A DNA stretch of 64,000 nucleotides from Phytophthora quininea (GCA_011947345.1 JAAVTG010000753.1:1-64000); one strand, 5' to 3'. Counted from the first letter of the stretch, positions 20,640 to 31,319 are shown. Numbers and translations: made by a program. Notes: generated from the sequence alone by a model not told the origin.

Positions 20640-22283
20640 CTACGTCGCCGACGAGTTCGCAAACGCACTGCCGCACACGCTCAACATACTGTTCGAGAAC
20701 GCATCCACACCCCGTTCCTGAAGCTCGTCCTCACCTTCCACCAAGATCATCGCCAGACCGTCGTCCAGGTGCCAATCGATGTGGCAGTGCATGATCCACA
20801 CGCCCGGGTTGTCGGCTGTGAACCGAAGCACCACGTATCCAAATTCAACACACGCGCCGGTGGTATCCGTCGTGCACGAAGCAACCGTGTAGACGTCGCG
20901 CAGCATGGGTCCGTCGAGTTTCAACGCCGGTAGTGAGTTGCTTCGAATATCTTCGATCGAGGCCTTCCCGCTGCCGACGACCCACGGCGAGTGGGTGTGC
21001 AGGTGGAACGGGTGCTGTTCATTCATGTCATTCACCAGCACCACTTCGATGTGCTTGCCGTACTCAATCTTCCGGGCGTTTGCGGTGATCGGCAGCTCCT
21101 CCGTCGTGGTGCCGTTGGCGATTGTGAATAGTGGAGGTTCGTCTGGCACGACAAAGTTGCTGTAGTCGCTGCCGTCGATGGAGAAGAACCCCTTGCCGTA
21201 TTGCAGGGTGAATTTAAGGACGGCGCGGTCATCTGGCGTCGTGGGCAAAGCTGTCGACACCAGTGGCGTAAAGTCGAACTCACCGACGGTTGTCGTGTTT
21301 GTCGACCTCTCGGACGTTGGCTCGGTGTCGTTGTTGGCATCGTACGAAATAATCGCCAAGCCTTCGGCATTGCTAGTCTTGGCAGGAGTGCCTGCCGTCC
21401 ATGGCAGGCCGTACAGACCGGTGGCTCGCATCCAAAACGAATCGTTTCCACTGGATCCACTTGCTTCGACCACAATATCATACCGTTGGCCAGCGTTGAT
21501 CGTGAGCGAGTTGATGAGCTCCGACGGCTGCAGCGGATCACTGTCGGCTGCAACGACTTGGAAGTCGTGGCCATCGATGCTAAAGTCGATCGGAGCCAAC
21601 GCCGCCATGTTGATCAGCCGCAGCAGGTACTTCTTGCCTGCTTCGAACTGGAACCGAGCCAGAGGTTGGTCCTCGGTGCAATCGGTGAAGCCGTGGGAAG
21701 CCGCAACCGTGCAGTCGTAGCGACCGCGGTTGTTGATGACCATGCTGTCCCACATCGGAGCCCCGACAGGACTGTCATGGTACAAGTCGGCGAGCTGAAC
21801 GACGAACTCCTCAGCGATGTCTTGTTCCCATGGCTGACGGTCACTTTCATTAGAGTGGACGATCAACGGACCGCGAAGACCGAACGCGTACTGCGTGCCG
21901 TGGTGACTGTGCCACCAGAACGTGCCAGCTTTATCCGGCGTAAAGCGATAGACGGCGGTGCCGTTGGGGTCGATGTGGCACTGCGTGATGCCAGACGTTC
22001 CATCCATCTCTTGCGTGCCGAGTTGCTTGAGACCGTGCCAGTGAAGACACGTCGGGACGTCTAACTCGTTGGTGACGCGAACCTCCACGTCTTGGCCCAG
22101 CGTGACGTCGATGATCGCTTGGTCGGCGGGCTTGTCGTTGATCCCGTAAGTTGATAGCGAGATGCCGTCGAAAGCTGCGGAGATCGAAGTCACTCGCCAG
22201 TCGTAGGAAACGACGTCGGCAGAGCTCTGACCCGAGAAAACAGCGAGCAGCGAAGTTGCGACGGAGAAGCGGCTGAAGCGCAT
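20640..22283 (-). CDS. laccase-like multicopper oxidase 2
   Basis: Intact 547-residue secreted multicopper oxidase with no intron. Signal peptide about 1-22 (MRFSRFSVATSLLAVFSG), cupredoxin domain 1 with His81 and His83 (HWHG) and WWHSHHG (His125, His127), a middle domain (KKYLLRLINMAALAPIDFSI), and domain 3 with HPFHLHTHSPW and MHCHIDWHLDDGLAM (Cys500). Leu510 is at the axial position. Motif 3 has Thr where fungal laccases usually have Gly (HPxHLHGH). Several NxS/T sites suggest glycosylation. ATG 22283 is chosen over upstream in-frame ATG 22397 because it follows the initiator by about 64 nt and begins the signal peptide. It should act outside the cell on phenolic or plant-wall compounds (inference). 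Confidence 0.93.
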   Translation of the reverse strand: MRFSRFSVATSLLAVFSGQSSADVVSYDWRVTSISAAFDGISLSTYGINDKPADQAIIDVTLGQDVEVRVTNELDVPTCLHWHGLKQLGTQEMDGTSGITQCHIDPNGTAVYRFTPDKAGTFWWHSHHGTQYAFGLRGPLIVHSNESDRQPWEQDIAEEFVVQLADLYHDSPVGAPMWDSMVINNRGRYDCTVAASHGFTDCTEDQPLARFQFEAGKKYLLRLINMAALAPIDFSIDGHDFQVVAADSDPLQPSELINSLTINAGQRYDIVVEASGSSGNDSFWMRATGLYGLPWTAGTPAKTSNAEGLAIISYDANNDTEPTSERSTNTTTVGEFDFTPLVSTALPTTPDDRAVLKFTLQYGKGFFSIDGSDYSNFVVPDEPPLFTIANGTTTEELPITANARKIEYGKHIEVVLVNDMNEQHPFHLHTHSPWVVGSGKASIEDIRSNSLPALKLDGPMLRDVYTVASCTTDTTGACVEFGYVVLRFTADNPGVWIMHCHIDWHLDDGLAMILVEGEDELQERGVDAFSNSMLSVCGSAFANSSAT

Positions 22284-22346
22284 GGATGCAGTGGCGTGTG
22301 GGATACCCTCTTGCAGGTGGTGTGGCCGACGTTGGCGTTGGAAAGC

Positions 22347-22361
22347 GGAATGCAAAATGAG
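22347..22361 (-). promoter_or_regulatory. initiator, laccase 2
   Basis: Minus strand CTCATTTTGCATTCC fits the oomycete initiator/flanking promoter consensus, about 64 nt upstream of the ATG. Confidence 0.65.
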
Positions 22362-22967
22362 AAGAAGGCAACCAGGATCGAGTTGCCATGAGCTCATGTG
22401 ACGAACAGAGGCACTGGGCCATCACGAGACGAGGATCTCAAATTACAAACAAGGTCAAGATTGTGGGGCATTATCGCAACGTTTGTAGCGTAGCAGATCA
22501 ATAGCAAGGCACTTTGACTGCTTTCCAGTCACGTCACCAAAGATGAGAGGCATGTGTTTCCAAGTGCCCCCAAGATGTTTGCTTGGACAGCCACAAAACA
22601 GCTTGGGTGTAAGTTGTATTATGTAGGAATTGCCAAGTTGGACAGTGTCCACTGCAACGTCACTCTCGTCTCTGTTGATTTGTCAAGCGGAGCAATGTTA
22701 CGTTCGTAGGCATCGAAAGCCAATCTTCCCAACTACATTAATAGAGCTCATTGCACGGCAATTGCAGTGTGCAACGGATAGCTCAAGAAAGCACATCGCT
22801 GACGGCGAGTTAGTCTTTATGGAGCATTCCCAATGCGATCCCACCGCATGCTGGGGAACCAGCTTATACTCCCTTGATTCAACGGAGACACAACAAGACA
22901 GACGACGTTGCGGTGAACACCACGACCGTCGGAATTGCATCAACAAATGAAAGAGTCCAACCTGAAG
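22362..22967. other. laccase 5' flank and non-coding spacer, unit 1
   Basis: Repeats in all units (33042, 41813 plus 51966, and 60165). A Cys-rich short frame (VSKCPQDVCLDSHKTAW near 22560) may be a fragment of an unknown gene. Otherwise no gene is seen. Confidence 0.35.
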
Positions 22968-24325
22968 AAAATACAGCAAACACGTTGTAGCGTTCATAAA
23001 CATATTGCCGCACACACCCAACATACTGTTCGAGAACGCATCAACACCTCTTTCCTGAAGCTCGTCTTCGCCCTCATCGCTAGACCGATGTCCATGTGTC
23101 AGTCGATGTGGCAGTGCATGATCCACACGCCCGCATTGTCAACCGTAAAACGAAGTACCAGGAACCCTGGCAAAAGTTCCTGTGGTGTCCGTAGCGCATG
23201 GCGGCACCGCAGACGTCCCGTACCATAGCCCCAATAAATTTCAACGCCGGTAGTGAGTTGCTTCGAATGTCTTCAATCGAGGCCTGACGACTGCCGGCGA
23301 CCCACGGTGCGTGCGAGTGCGAGTGCAAGTGGAACGGGTGCTGTACGTGGACGTCATTTACCAGTACCACGATGTGCTTGCCGTACTCGATCTTCCGAGC
23401 GTTCGTGGAGACTGGTAGCTGCCACCATCTTTGTCCCACTAGTGACTGAAAAGTAGGGGCTCACCTGGAACGACGAAAGCGTTGAAGTCGCTGCCGTCGA
23501 TGGAGAAGTATCGGTGAGGTTCTTGTCCAAATCTTGGCGTAAACTCGAGAACAGCACGGTCCAATGGCATCGAAGGCAAAACAGTCGGCGCGAGAGGCGT
23601 GAAGTCGAACTCGCCCACGGTGGTCTCATTCGTCGCTTCTCGGACGTTGGTTCGGTATCATCGGCGTTCCCATACGACACAATCGCCAAGCCTTCGAAGT
23701 TGAAACCTGCACCAGCCATGTCGGCGGTAGCTCCCAGCCACCACGGGAGACCGTACAGACCGATAGATTGCAGCCAAAACGAAGCAGGCTGACTGTGCTG
23801 CTGGTTGAAAGCAGCTTTGACGATGGAGGCGTACCGTTGGCCAGCGTTGATCGTAAGCGAGTTGATGAGCTCCGACGGCTGCAGCGGATCACTGTCGGCT
23901 GCAACGACTTGGAAGTCGTGGCCATCGATGCTAAAGTCGATCGGAGCCAGCGCCGCCATGTTGATCAGCCGCAGCAGGTACTTCTTGCCTGCTTGGAACT
24001 GGAACCGAGCCAGAGGTTGGTCCTCGGTGCAATCGGTGAAGCCGTGGGAAGCCGCAGCCGTGACCGCGGTTGTTGATGTTCATGCTGTCCCAAATCGAAG
24101 CGCCTTGAGGCTTGCGGTGATACAATTCGGCGAGTTGAACGACGAATTCTCCATCGATGTCTTCTTCCGGTCGCTTTTGGGGGCGTGGACGATCAACGGA
24201 CCGCGAAGACCGAACGCGTACTGCGTGCTGTGATGACTGTGCCACCAGAACGTACCGCGTTTGTCCGGTGTGAAGTGATAGACGGCGGTGCCGTTGGGGT
24301 CGATGTGTGCTACAATCAGAGACAC
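22968..24325 (-). pseudogene. laccase pseudogene B1, 5'-truncated
   Basis: Reads from HIDPNGTAVYHFTPD, through WWHSHHSTQ and KKYLLRLINMAAL, to DELQERGVDAFSNSMLGVCG. Everything before HIDPNG (signal peptide and copper motif 1) is missing, and there are several frameshifts (near 24060, 23640, 23440 and 23200). The last 3' part has a different C-terminus from laccases 2-5 (NMFMNATTC). The 5' half here (HAPKSDRKK) differs from the active laccases, so this is an independent old paralogue and not a recent copy of laccase 2. Confidence 0.85.
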
Positions 24326-24431
24326 AACTAACAGCGTGGTGGATTTGATGAGGAAGTAACGTCACCACAGGATCAACGACATGTGTCGGAGGTTTTGTAG
24401 TGCTGCACATTGCACTTCGCTACTGGTAAAC

Positions 24432-25831
24432 TCAAGCGGCGATGGCTGGCATCGCCTTGGAAATGTGCATTTTCTTGGCAGGTTTGGGATGGATCCAGCG
24501 GCAGCCGAAGACCAGGTCTCCGATGGATTGGTCGTCGAAAAACGTGTCTTCATCAGCAGTTCCAACCGGTTTTAACGCTCGATAATCCAACTTGTAGAAT
24601 CTCCCGTCTCCAATGGCGCGTCCTAACGCCGAAGACTGCTGCATTCCTGACTGCGGCTCCATTGCTACTAGTATTCGTGTCACTCCTCGGAAACTCTTGT
24701 GCATCACTCCGTCTGCTTGATATTTTAGTCGAAACGATAGACCCAAAGGTGGAGCAACACGCTCAGTCCGCCGCTGTAGTTGCTCCAATACCCTCGACGT
24801 ACCGAGCACTGCGGAATTGATAGCTCTGGTGCGACAACATCGGTGTTGAAACAGCAGCCTGTCAGCTCAGTGAGATGGCGAGGCCACGTGAACAAATTGC
24901 AGACACTCGTCGCCACCACACCTCCTCCAACGACCGTTTTCACGTCGTCTAAAGCTTGAGTCAACGGATTAAACCGTGTTCCTCCAAGTAGCACGACGTG
25001 CTTCACCCGATAACATGTAGTTGGTTCTACCGCTTGTAAATCTCGCTTCAAATGCGCTAGAAGCCGGGAATCCGTCATCCTTCTCCCTTGAGCTACGGAG
25101 AACGGCGACCGCACCATCTCCACCACTGGGAATCCGTCAGCGTCCAGCTCCATAGCAAATGTCTTCCTAGAAAGCCCAGCGCGATGGAACAGCTCCGCCA
25201 CCACCGTCTGCAGCACCATCGCGCTGAATTGTATCCTTTGGCAGGCGTCGCTGTCCGAGTTGTCGACTCCAGTCGGTGCATCGAAGCCTTGGAAACTGTC
25301 GTGAGGTTTCTGGTAGTGGAAACGTACGATCCACTTGGTTCGACGCGGTTTGAAGCAAACCGTCAGTTGATGCGTTGTCGCCGCAATGCGAAGACGAATG
25401 TGGTAGATTCCTGGTTGCGTAAGATGCACGAACGCCTTGAAATGGCCAGACTCTCGGACTACCGGCCAGCAGACACTGCCCACCCACGAATTGTCCGAGT
25501 CGCTTTCAACTTCATGGGCTACGGCTTGAACGTATAGTGCGTTGTCTGGTAGGTTTGCTGCTGCGATGTTGTCCACTACACCTTCGATCAACACCAGAGG
25601 ATACGTAAGTAGTTCGCTGTCCTGAAGGTTCGTCACGTGGATGTTTAGCGACGGGAGCGGGTGGACGATGCTGCAGTCGTTGTTGGCGTCTCTAGGACGG
25701 ACTGCAGCGCACCACTCGGTCGGTCGACAGGGAGCAGAGTGTCTTGTTTTGTGTCTCCAAAGAGACCGTCGGTGTCGGCCATCCGGAGCGCTACGTCGAC
25801 TTGAGGCCTTGTTCCCCATCGACCTTAACAT
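24432..25831 (-). pseudogene. degenerate metallopeptidase-family protein 1, HExxH lost
   Basis: The frame 24725-25831 gives 368 residues (it includes TYPLVLIEGVV, GLSRKTFAMELDADGFPVVEM and KHVVLLGGTRFNP). It resembles the putative zinc metallopeptidase family typified by yeast YIL108W (Pfam Metallopep, recalled, not searched). Where the family has LLHExGHxFDLGH, this protein reads LLHLWVYRFD (24728-24751) and, one base out of frame, LKYQADGVMHKSF. The first His stays; Glu becomes Leu and the other two His positions become Tyr. After the one-base shift the C-terminal part continues to a stop at 24432. An N-terminal piece in another frame (near 25680-25800) may also belong. It cannot bind catalytic zinc as read. 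Confidence 0.6.
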
Positions 25832-26223
25832 AGCCGAGCGACGGTTGACTTAACGTCAAGTTTTGTGCAAAATATAAATTCCCGAAACTTCGCAAAGCTT
25901 ACCGTCAGTGAAGAAATCCGGTTAAATACGAGTTTTGCGCCAAGTACGACGCACGCAAGCCTCTCATTTTGAAAGCCGCGCGCGTGGCGATGTTCGGGCG
26001 GCCCGAACGGCAGAAAACTCGCGCGACGGCGGCACGTGGAGACGCTGGTGAAGCAAGGAAGATGTCAGAGCTCGGTGGGACCGCAGCTACCGGTACGATG
26101 GCGGTGTATCATCTATAGGGAGGGACTCATACTAACATTAGCTTCTAAATGGAGCCAATGGTTTTATGCAGGACAACGCCGCAGGCGCCGGAGTTGTTCG
26201 GTTGTTGACTATCGTTCTGTAAT
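25832..26223. other. 5' flank of Mutator-like element 1
   Basis: AT-rich start then GC-rich, with a perfect 17-nt palindrome at 25992-26008. No gene is seen. It may hold the element's left terminal region, but no terminal inverted repeat was identified. Confidence 0.35.
25992..26008. repeat. 17-nt perfect palindrome
   Basis: GTTCGGGC-G-GCCCGAAC, two 8-nt arms around one base. Conserved in every unit (34771-34787, 55434-55450, 63805-63821), about 215-230 bp before the transposase ATG. Could be a transposase or regulator binding site; function not shown. Confidence 0.6.
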
Positions 26224-29200
26224 ATGAGCATGGAGAAAGATAATGATAGCGACGACACCTACGAGCCTGACGAAGAAGGGGACGATTTTGGTGAGGAGAT
26301 GGACGGACTGTATAAGGAAGAACAATTCGACGTTGGCGGTGGTGCAGACAGCATCGGTGCGGACGACGAGGAGGGTAGCATCAGCGCCAAAGAGGCCGCT
26401 GATAGTTCCGTCGAAGCTATTGAAGAGGCAAGAGTCGACGAGGTCGATGGGGGCGCGAGATTGGACGGAGTTCTCGCCGTGAACGTTGGTGGAGGCGTAG
26501 AGGAGAATGAAGACACTCAGCTACACAAGAAGCGGGGTTGTAAAGATGGGTTTATCGCTGATGGTGACAGCAACGATGTCTCGCACGCGCAATCGGCTTC
26601 AAATTTACTCGGGAAGAGGCAACGACCCTCAAAAGATGTCGATTACCACCCCGGGATCGAAAGAGCAGCACCAAGGCCGCGAAGTTGTCGTTGGAGAAGG
26701 CACACATTTGGGTGAAGAATACTGTTCCACCACTTTCGGTCCAGCAGTTCCGATCGTGGGACGAATTTAACAAAACTTTAAAGACATACAAGAAGAAAGA
26801 TAATCTTCTATTTCGGGTTCGCAGCTCGGCATCTGTGGTAGCACACAATGCGTATGATCAAAACTACCAATGGAGCTGTTGTTTAACTGATGTACTTGCT
26901 GACAAATACTGTTGTGTTTATTTCAGTGAGAATGGGCCGAAGAAAACCATGCCGAGCAAAACGTTTAAATGGAGTCAAAGGATACTTCGCTGTACGCACG
27001 GTGTCTATCAGAAGTCAAGGGCTACCGGAAATCGCAGTCGTGGTGTTCGATACACCGGGTGTAAGGCTCGATGAACTGCTACAGTGACGAGAATGGATGA
27101 TGGTTCATTTAAAGTTGTTGTTCGAAATGAGGTACGACATTGCTGTTGCATTTTACTCGGGCGACGTTATCTAACGTATTGTTTTGTTCTATTGTAGTGC
27201 CGCACTCATAACCACCATACGACCGAAAGTCTGTCAGCTTCCTACTTGACATCGAAATCTCTTCCTGTTGATGACAGAGACTGCGAAGATATAATGCTGC
27301 TTGCTGATGCGAAGGTATCTTCCACAGAGATAACCAGATGTTCGAGCAGTGGAGACAAACGCTCGCCATGGATTTCACTCACGGTACTAACAACTTAGGC
27401 TACCATCTTGGTAAGTGGGAAAGTTATAGCAACCATATTATTTTTGGCAACCTTAACACTAACAGATTCTTTATTTGTTTAGGGAGCCCAGTTGTTACAA
27501 CAGCAACTGGGAGAGGGTTTCATGCTCTTGACTTCTTGTGCTTGAACGAGCAAGCGGCGACGATAGCACAAATTCTGAAGTTTTTTCAGGAGAAGGACCC
27601 GACGTCGTGTCGATCAGTGCGATCTGTTGTCATAGACAAAGATTTCGTGGTCTGGCGTGAAGTGAAGTGAAGTGAAGTGAAGTGAAGAAAGCGCTTCCGG
27701 ATGCAGAGGTTCTGCTCTGTCAATTCCATACCATCAGTTACTGGAAAAAGTTGACATTGCGATCAACGTTTGGTCTGAAGTCTACTCGACGTGGACAGAT
27801 TCTTATCCATTTCACAAATTTAATGTACAGGTATGCTTCTATCATCAAAACGAAGCATTTCACCACTAACATTGTGTTGTACTTATTGCTATGTAGTACG
27901 TCCGAGGCTGGGTATGAGATATATCATTCAGCATGTAAGACGTATTGTCGATTGCAAGACAAGCTTGCCATCTTTGCGTACTACGAAAAACTGGCACACA
28001 TGTCGGCGGATGTGGGCAAATTTTGCTCGAGGTGTATACTTCACTGCTGTCAATACCACGACCAACAGGGTGGAGTCCAACTGGAATCAAGTGAAGCTGT
28101 TGCTGGGACGAAAAACACGCATTGATAAAACTACCGCTGGGCTTCTACAACACCAAGTTAGTGTGGCACAACAAATCCTGAGGGCCATTTCACGGGCAGT
28201 ACCTAGTTCTAAGCCGAAATCGGAGCCATTTTTGGATTGTGTTGCTGTGCACTCGAGTGCGGATGTCTTCAAGAAGGTCAAGACGGAGTGGGAACAGTAC
28301 GTGGTCCTTATAAACGACGCCACATGCACTTGGAAGCGCAATACAACTTCAAAATGGGAGGTGCATTGCTCTTCTGGCACTTGTGAATGCCACGATTTGG
28401 ATTGGACGTGCGCCTGTTTGTTCTACTCCACGAATCAATTGCCGTGTAGGCATTTAATGCACGTTGCGCAAAGAGGCCATGGATTTAAAGTTCTCCCGGC
28501 GCCAACGATCACTAAACGGTGGTGCATTCAACAAGCTCAGACGTCGGAGAAAGATATTGAGTCAGCTACCGACAAATTGGGATCATTTGTTCAAATGGTT
28601 AATTTAAGGTCGCCGAAAGCAAGGTTGCTGAATAGCGACCTTGCGGATTCGTCAGTGGAAGCTGTCGATACGGCGCAAACAAAGAAGAAGAAACAAGTTG
28701 TGTAAGTGCGTCTTCGCCGCAACGAGCGGGCAAATCTTGTGGTGATGTCATCGGCCGAAAAGTATACCTACGCGACAGCTACGACGGAACCATTGCTGGA
28801 GCATTTGTCGCGTCTGTCAAGTGCAGAATGTTACAGTGAATTCAACGCATGGGAAGACATTATTGAATCGCGACTGCACGGCGAAAACATGGTAACTTCC
28901 GCTTGTGGTCAGGGCGGTGTCAAATCAAGATTTGTGATAATGACAGTGATTCTACTGACGATGAAGACAACGATGAGGACGTTCTTTTAGGTTTCCAAGA
29001 CCCAGCTGATGAATTCGATACATTAAAATTGATGAAGGCCATGGAAGGACTTGAAGAGATGAATGCATCCCCGAACAAAGCTACAGTCCGTGCCAGTTTA
29101 TCACGGATTTTACCCCAACCAGAAAACGACGCGCTATTCAATGGGTCGGGCGTGTCTGGTGCGGAGACGATTATCATTGACTATACCAGTGAGAGCAGCG

Positions 29201-29343
29201 ACAGTCGTGGTGGTACTACAGCGATACGTAATTTGGAAGTGCTCGCAAGCGCTGATGTGAAAGTTAAGGTTGAGAGTGACAGTTTTGCTGGTGAAGTTGA
29301 GCAAAATCCCGGTCGCGGCAAGTTAATGTCATCAAATGCCTAA
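26224..29343 (+). pseudogene. Mutator-like element transposase 1 (MULE domain plus SWIM finger)
   Basis: Order: an acidic N-terminus, a FAR1-like DNA-binding region (RSWDEFNKTLKTYKKK, then CTHGVYQKSRATG), a MULE DDE core (LAMDFTHGTNN, VVIDKDF, LLCQFHTISYW), then a SWIM finger (CAC-x9-CRH near 28410) and an acidic Ser-rich tail. Three introns are supported: 27132-27197, 27412-27482 and 27831-27896, all GT-AG. Frames break near 26690, 27340, 27690 and 27980, the third at an expanded GTGAA repeat. It is thus non-autonomous as read. The introns and a long tail suggest a long-standing family in this genome. Confidence 0.75.
27657..27686 (+). repeat. GTGAA microsatellite, 6 copies, inside transposase 1
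   Basis: Lies between VVWREVK and KALPDAE. Two repeats would read through; the expanded array creates an in-frame TGA. Confidence 0.8.
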
Positions 29344-30094
29344 GCCCCCACGCCGAACAAACCAACAGACAACATTCACGCAAAAAAATCCGTCTTACGT
29401 TCGCGACGCTACCGTCAAATATCCCAGCGACCTTATCGTCAGCGTTCACGAAGTCACTAAATGGGCGCGTCTAATGCATTGGAGATGCGACCGGAAAATG
29501 CTTCGTCTTGAGTTCTCTAGTGGTAGATGTTGGTTGGTCAGCAAATCCACCAGAACGATGCATTGACGAATTTGAATATGTTGTGCTTCCAGTAAACCTG
29601 AATCGTAACCACTGGGGAGTCATCATCGCCAGTTTCAAATACATGGAAGAATCTCATCTCGCTCGCATACATACCTATCTGTATGAACCGCTGATTAACG
29701 AAGACTATCATGACGAGATGGAGTCGGTTTTGGGGGTCTTGATTTTCTTACGAGCTGGCACAAGAAGTCCGCTCCTGCTCGTGATTTTCCGGCTGTGAGT
29801 CCAATAGAATGGCTTCTAGAGCCTCAGCAGCCGGATTGGTCTAGTTGCGGCATTTTTGTCGTAGCACAGGTTTACAGCTGCGTAAACTCCATGGAACTCC
29901 ACACGCATGCGGTCACAAAACATGACGTCACCATCATGCGACTTCGGACGTTGTGGGTGTTGATAACGCAGTTACTGGATGTACCTGTGGATCGTAGTGA
30001 CAATTCGCTAGCACACGAGACGCACAAATGCATTTGTGATAGCTTGGCAAATGGAAAGACATGCCTTGGTAGGCCTATTTCATTAGCATGGTAA
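29336..30094 (+). pseudogene. Ulp1-type (C48) cysteine protease carried by Mutator-like element 1
   Basis: VVLPVNLNRNHWGVIIASF supplies the catalytic His-Trp and QQPDWSSCGIFVVAQ supplies the Gln and Cys of SUMO-type proteases. The usual acidic residue in the Y-D-S-L position reads YEPL, so Glu may replace Asp, as in adenovirus-type proteases. Frames break near 29500 and 29740. It directly follows the transposase tail, as in plant Mutator elements with ULP1 genes, so it is probably the element's second gene or a former fusion. Its likely role is removing SUMO-like modifiers or helping the element evade silencing (inference). Confidence 0.7.
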
Positions 30095-30353
30095 TCCTAG
30101 CTTCGAGCAGCACAGAAAACGATACTTCCTGCTGGTCGTCCGATTGGTGTTCGTGGCCGTCGAGTTGTGTATTCAACGCTGCCGAGAGCTCGCGCCCAGA
30201 CTCTTCCTGCTCCTCGATAATTTCCCGCAGTTCAATCTGGACACGGACGATCTTTTCCAACGCTTCGCTAATTCCTTCAAGCTGGGATTTCATCAGCGCG
30301 AGCTCCTGGAGTCGAGAGCGAAGCAGAGCTTGGGCGAGGACTCTCTGGCCCAT
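30075..30353 (-). CDS. small coiled-coil protein, convergent to the Ulp1 gene, copy 1
   Basis: 92 residues, beginning MGQRVLAQALLRSRLQELALM and dominated by Leu/Ile/Glu heptads (LEGISEALEKIVRVQIELREIIEEQ), then a His/Gln-rich end. The composition is far more protein-like than the opposite frame. Copy 2 carries a 2-bp deletion. It may be the 3' part of a DNA-binding protein with a C-terminal coiled coil (for example a Myb/SANT-type element protein), but no such domain is visible. Confidence 0.45.
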   Translation of the reverse strand: MGQRVLAQALLRSRLQELALMKSQLEGISEALEKIVRVQIELREIIEEQEESGRELSAALNTQLDGHEHQSDDQQEVSFSVLLEARITMLMK

Positions 30354-31319
30354 CGTTCGCGGGCTGTAGCAGTTGGGGAAACGTGTGGCCTCTCTTCGGA
30401 TCGTCGTCCTTACGTGCGTCCCTCGATTGGAAGTTTGCTAACCTAACATTCTCAGAATCAAAGTAAGGTATTTGTGATTAGCGTCATAAAAAGTAAAATA
30501 CTGTAACTGCTTCGGAACCGTATCTCTTTATGGTCGCTATAGCGTCCTCTAAGGTCGCCGAGAGGGTTGCTGTAGCGATATGGTTGCTCTTTCGCTTGTC
30601 GTACGATCGTAATTAAAGTCGCTGTAACGCCATTCGTCAATGCCGACGGGACAGACCGCACCTTCAGAACACCGAGAGAGTCGGAGCCTCCAAAGCTCTC
30701 CAAGATTATCTCGCCGATTTGGAGCTTGCGATGTTGACGGCGAGTATGGAGCGTCAACTGTGCAGACACAACACGACGGGCAAATCCTGCCCAGGCTGTT
30801 TCGGAGAATGGAATTCTGAGTCTGTAGTTCATAGACCGCTACAATCTATCGCCCAGCCGAAATCCAAAACTTACGACCCCCTTAAAAGGGGGCATCTCGC
30901 TTCGCTCGATCAGTAGCCAAGCTATAAGACATGCTTGGCCCGGGGTTTAAGTCCGCGTGCTTCACACACGAGCCTCAAACAGCCGCCATCGATTTGGGCT
31001 TGGTGCTGTTTGCCATCAGTTTGGAGGATGTTCAGAATTCCATTTTTATGTTGCCTCGATCTCCGAGATCTCTGAAGTCGCTCCGTACAGCGTGAGGGCA
31101 CATTGTTTTGTCCTCCATTACCGCCGGAATGGCATCAACGCACGACCCCAAGAGAACCGGATCTGAATGAATACACGTGAAGTCAAAGTTCACGACGCTC
31201 TGCTATCAGTGTGAGGTGAAACGAACGATGCAATGAACACTTGGAGAGATTTTGTCCTTCTTCGAAAACAGACTCCACAAGCAGAGCAGCAATCGTTTCC
31301 TGTTCTGATCCAGAGCTAA
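30354..31319. other. junction of units 1 and 2: element 3' flank and gene fragment
   Basis: 30530-30635 has clustered short repeats of the GTCGCTATAGCG / GCTGTAGCGAT type, perhaps subterminal repeats of the Mutator-like element. From 30636 the shared fragment (TERVGASKALQDYLADLELAM) is open on the plus strand to about 30915, followed by the CCCCCTTAAAAGGGGG hairpin. Nothing recognised from 31170 to 31319. Confidence 0.4.

Larger units (their letters stand above)
19950..30635. repeat. segmental duplication unit 1 (about 10.7 kb)
   Basis: Starts at the shared GTCAATGCCGAC sequence and contains the gene fragment, laccase 2, laccase pseudogene, degenerate metallopeptidase and Mutator-like element 1. 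It is the most complete unit. Confidence 0.85.

Noticed and set aside
21201..22064. 287-codon plus-strand frames opposite the laccases (also 31881 and 59004)
   Set aside because: Lies entirely opposite an intact multicopper oxidase; the repetition comes from the gene duplication.
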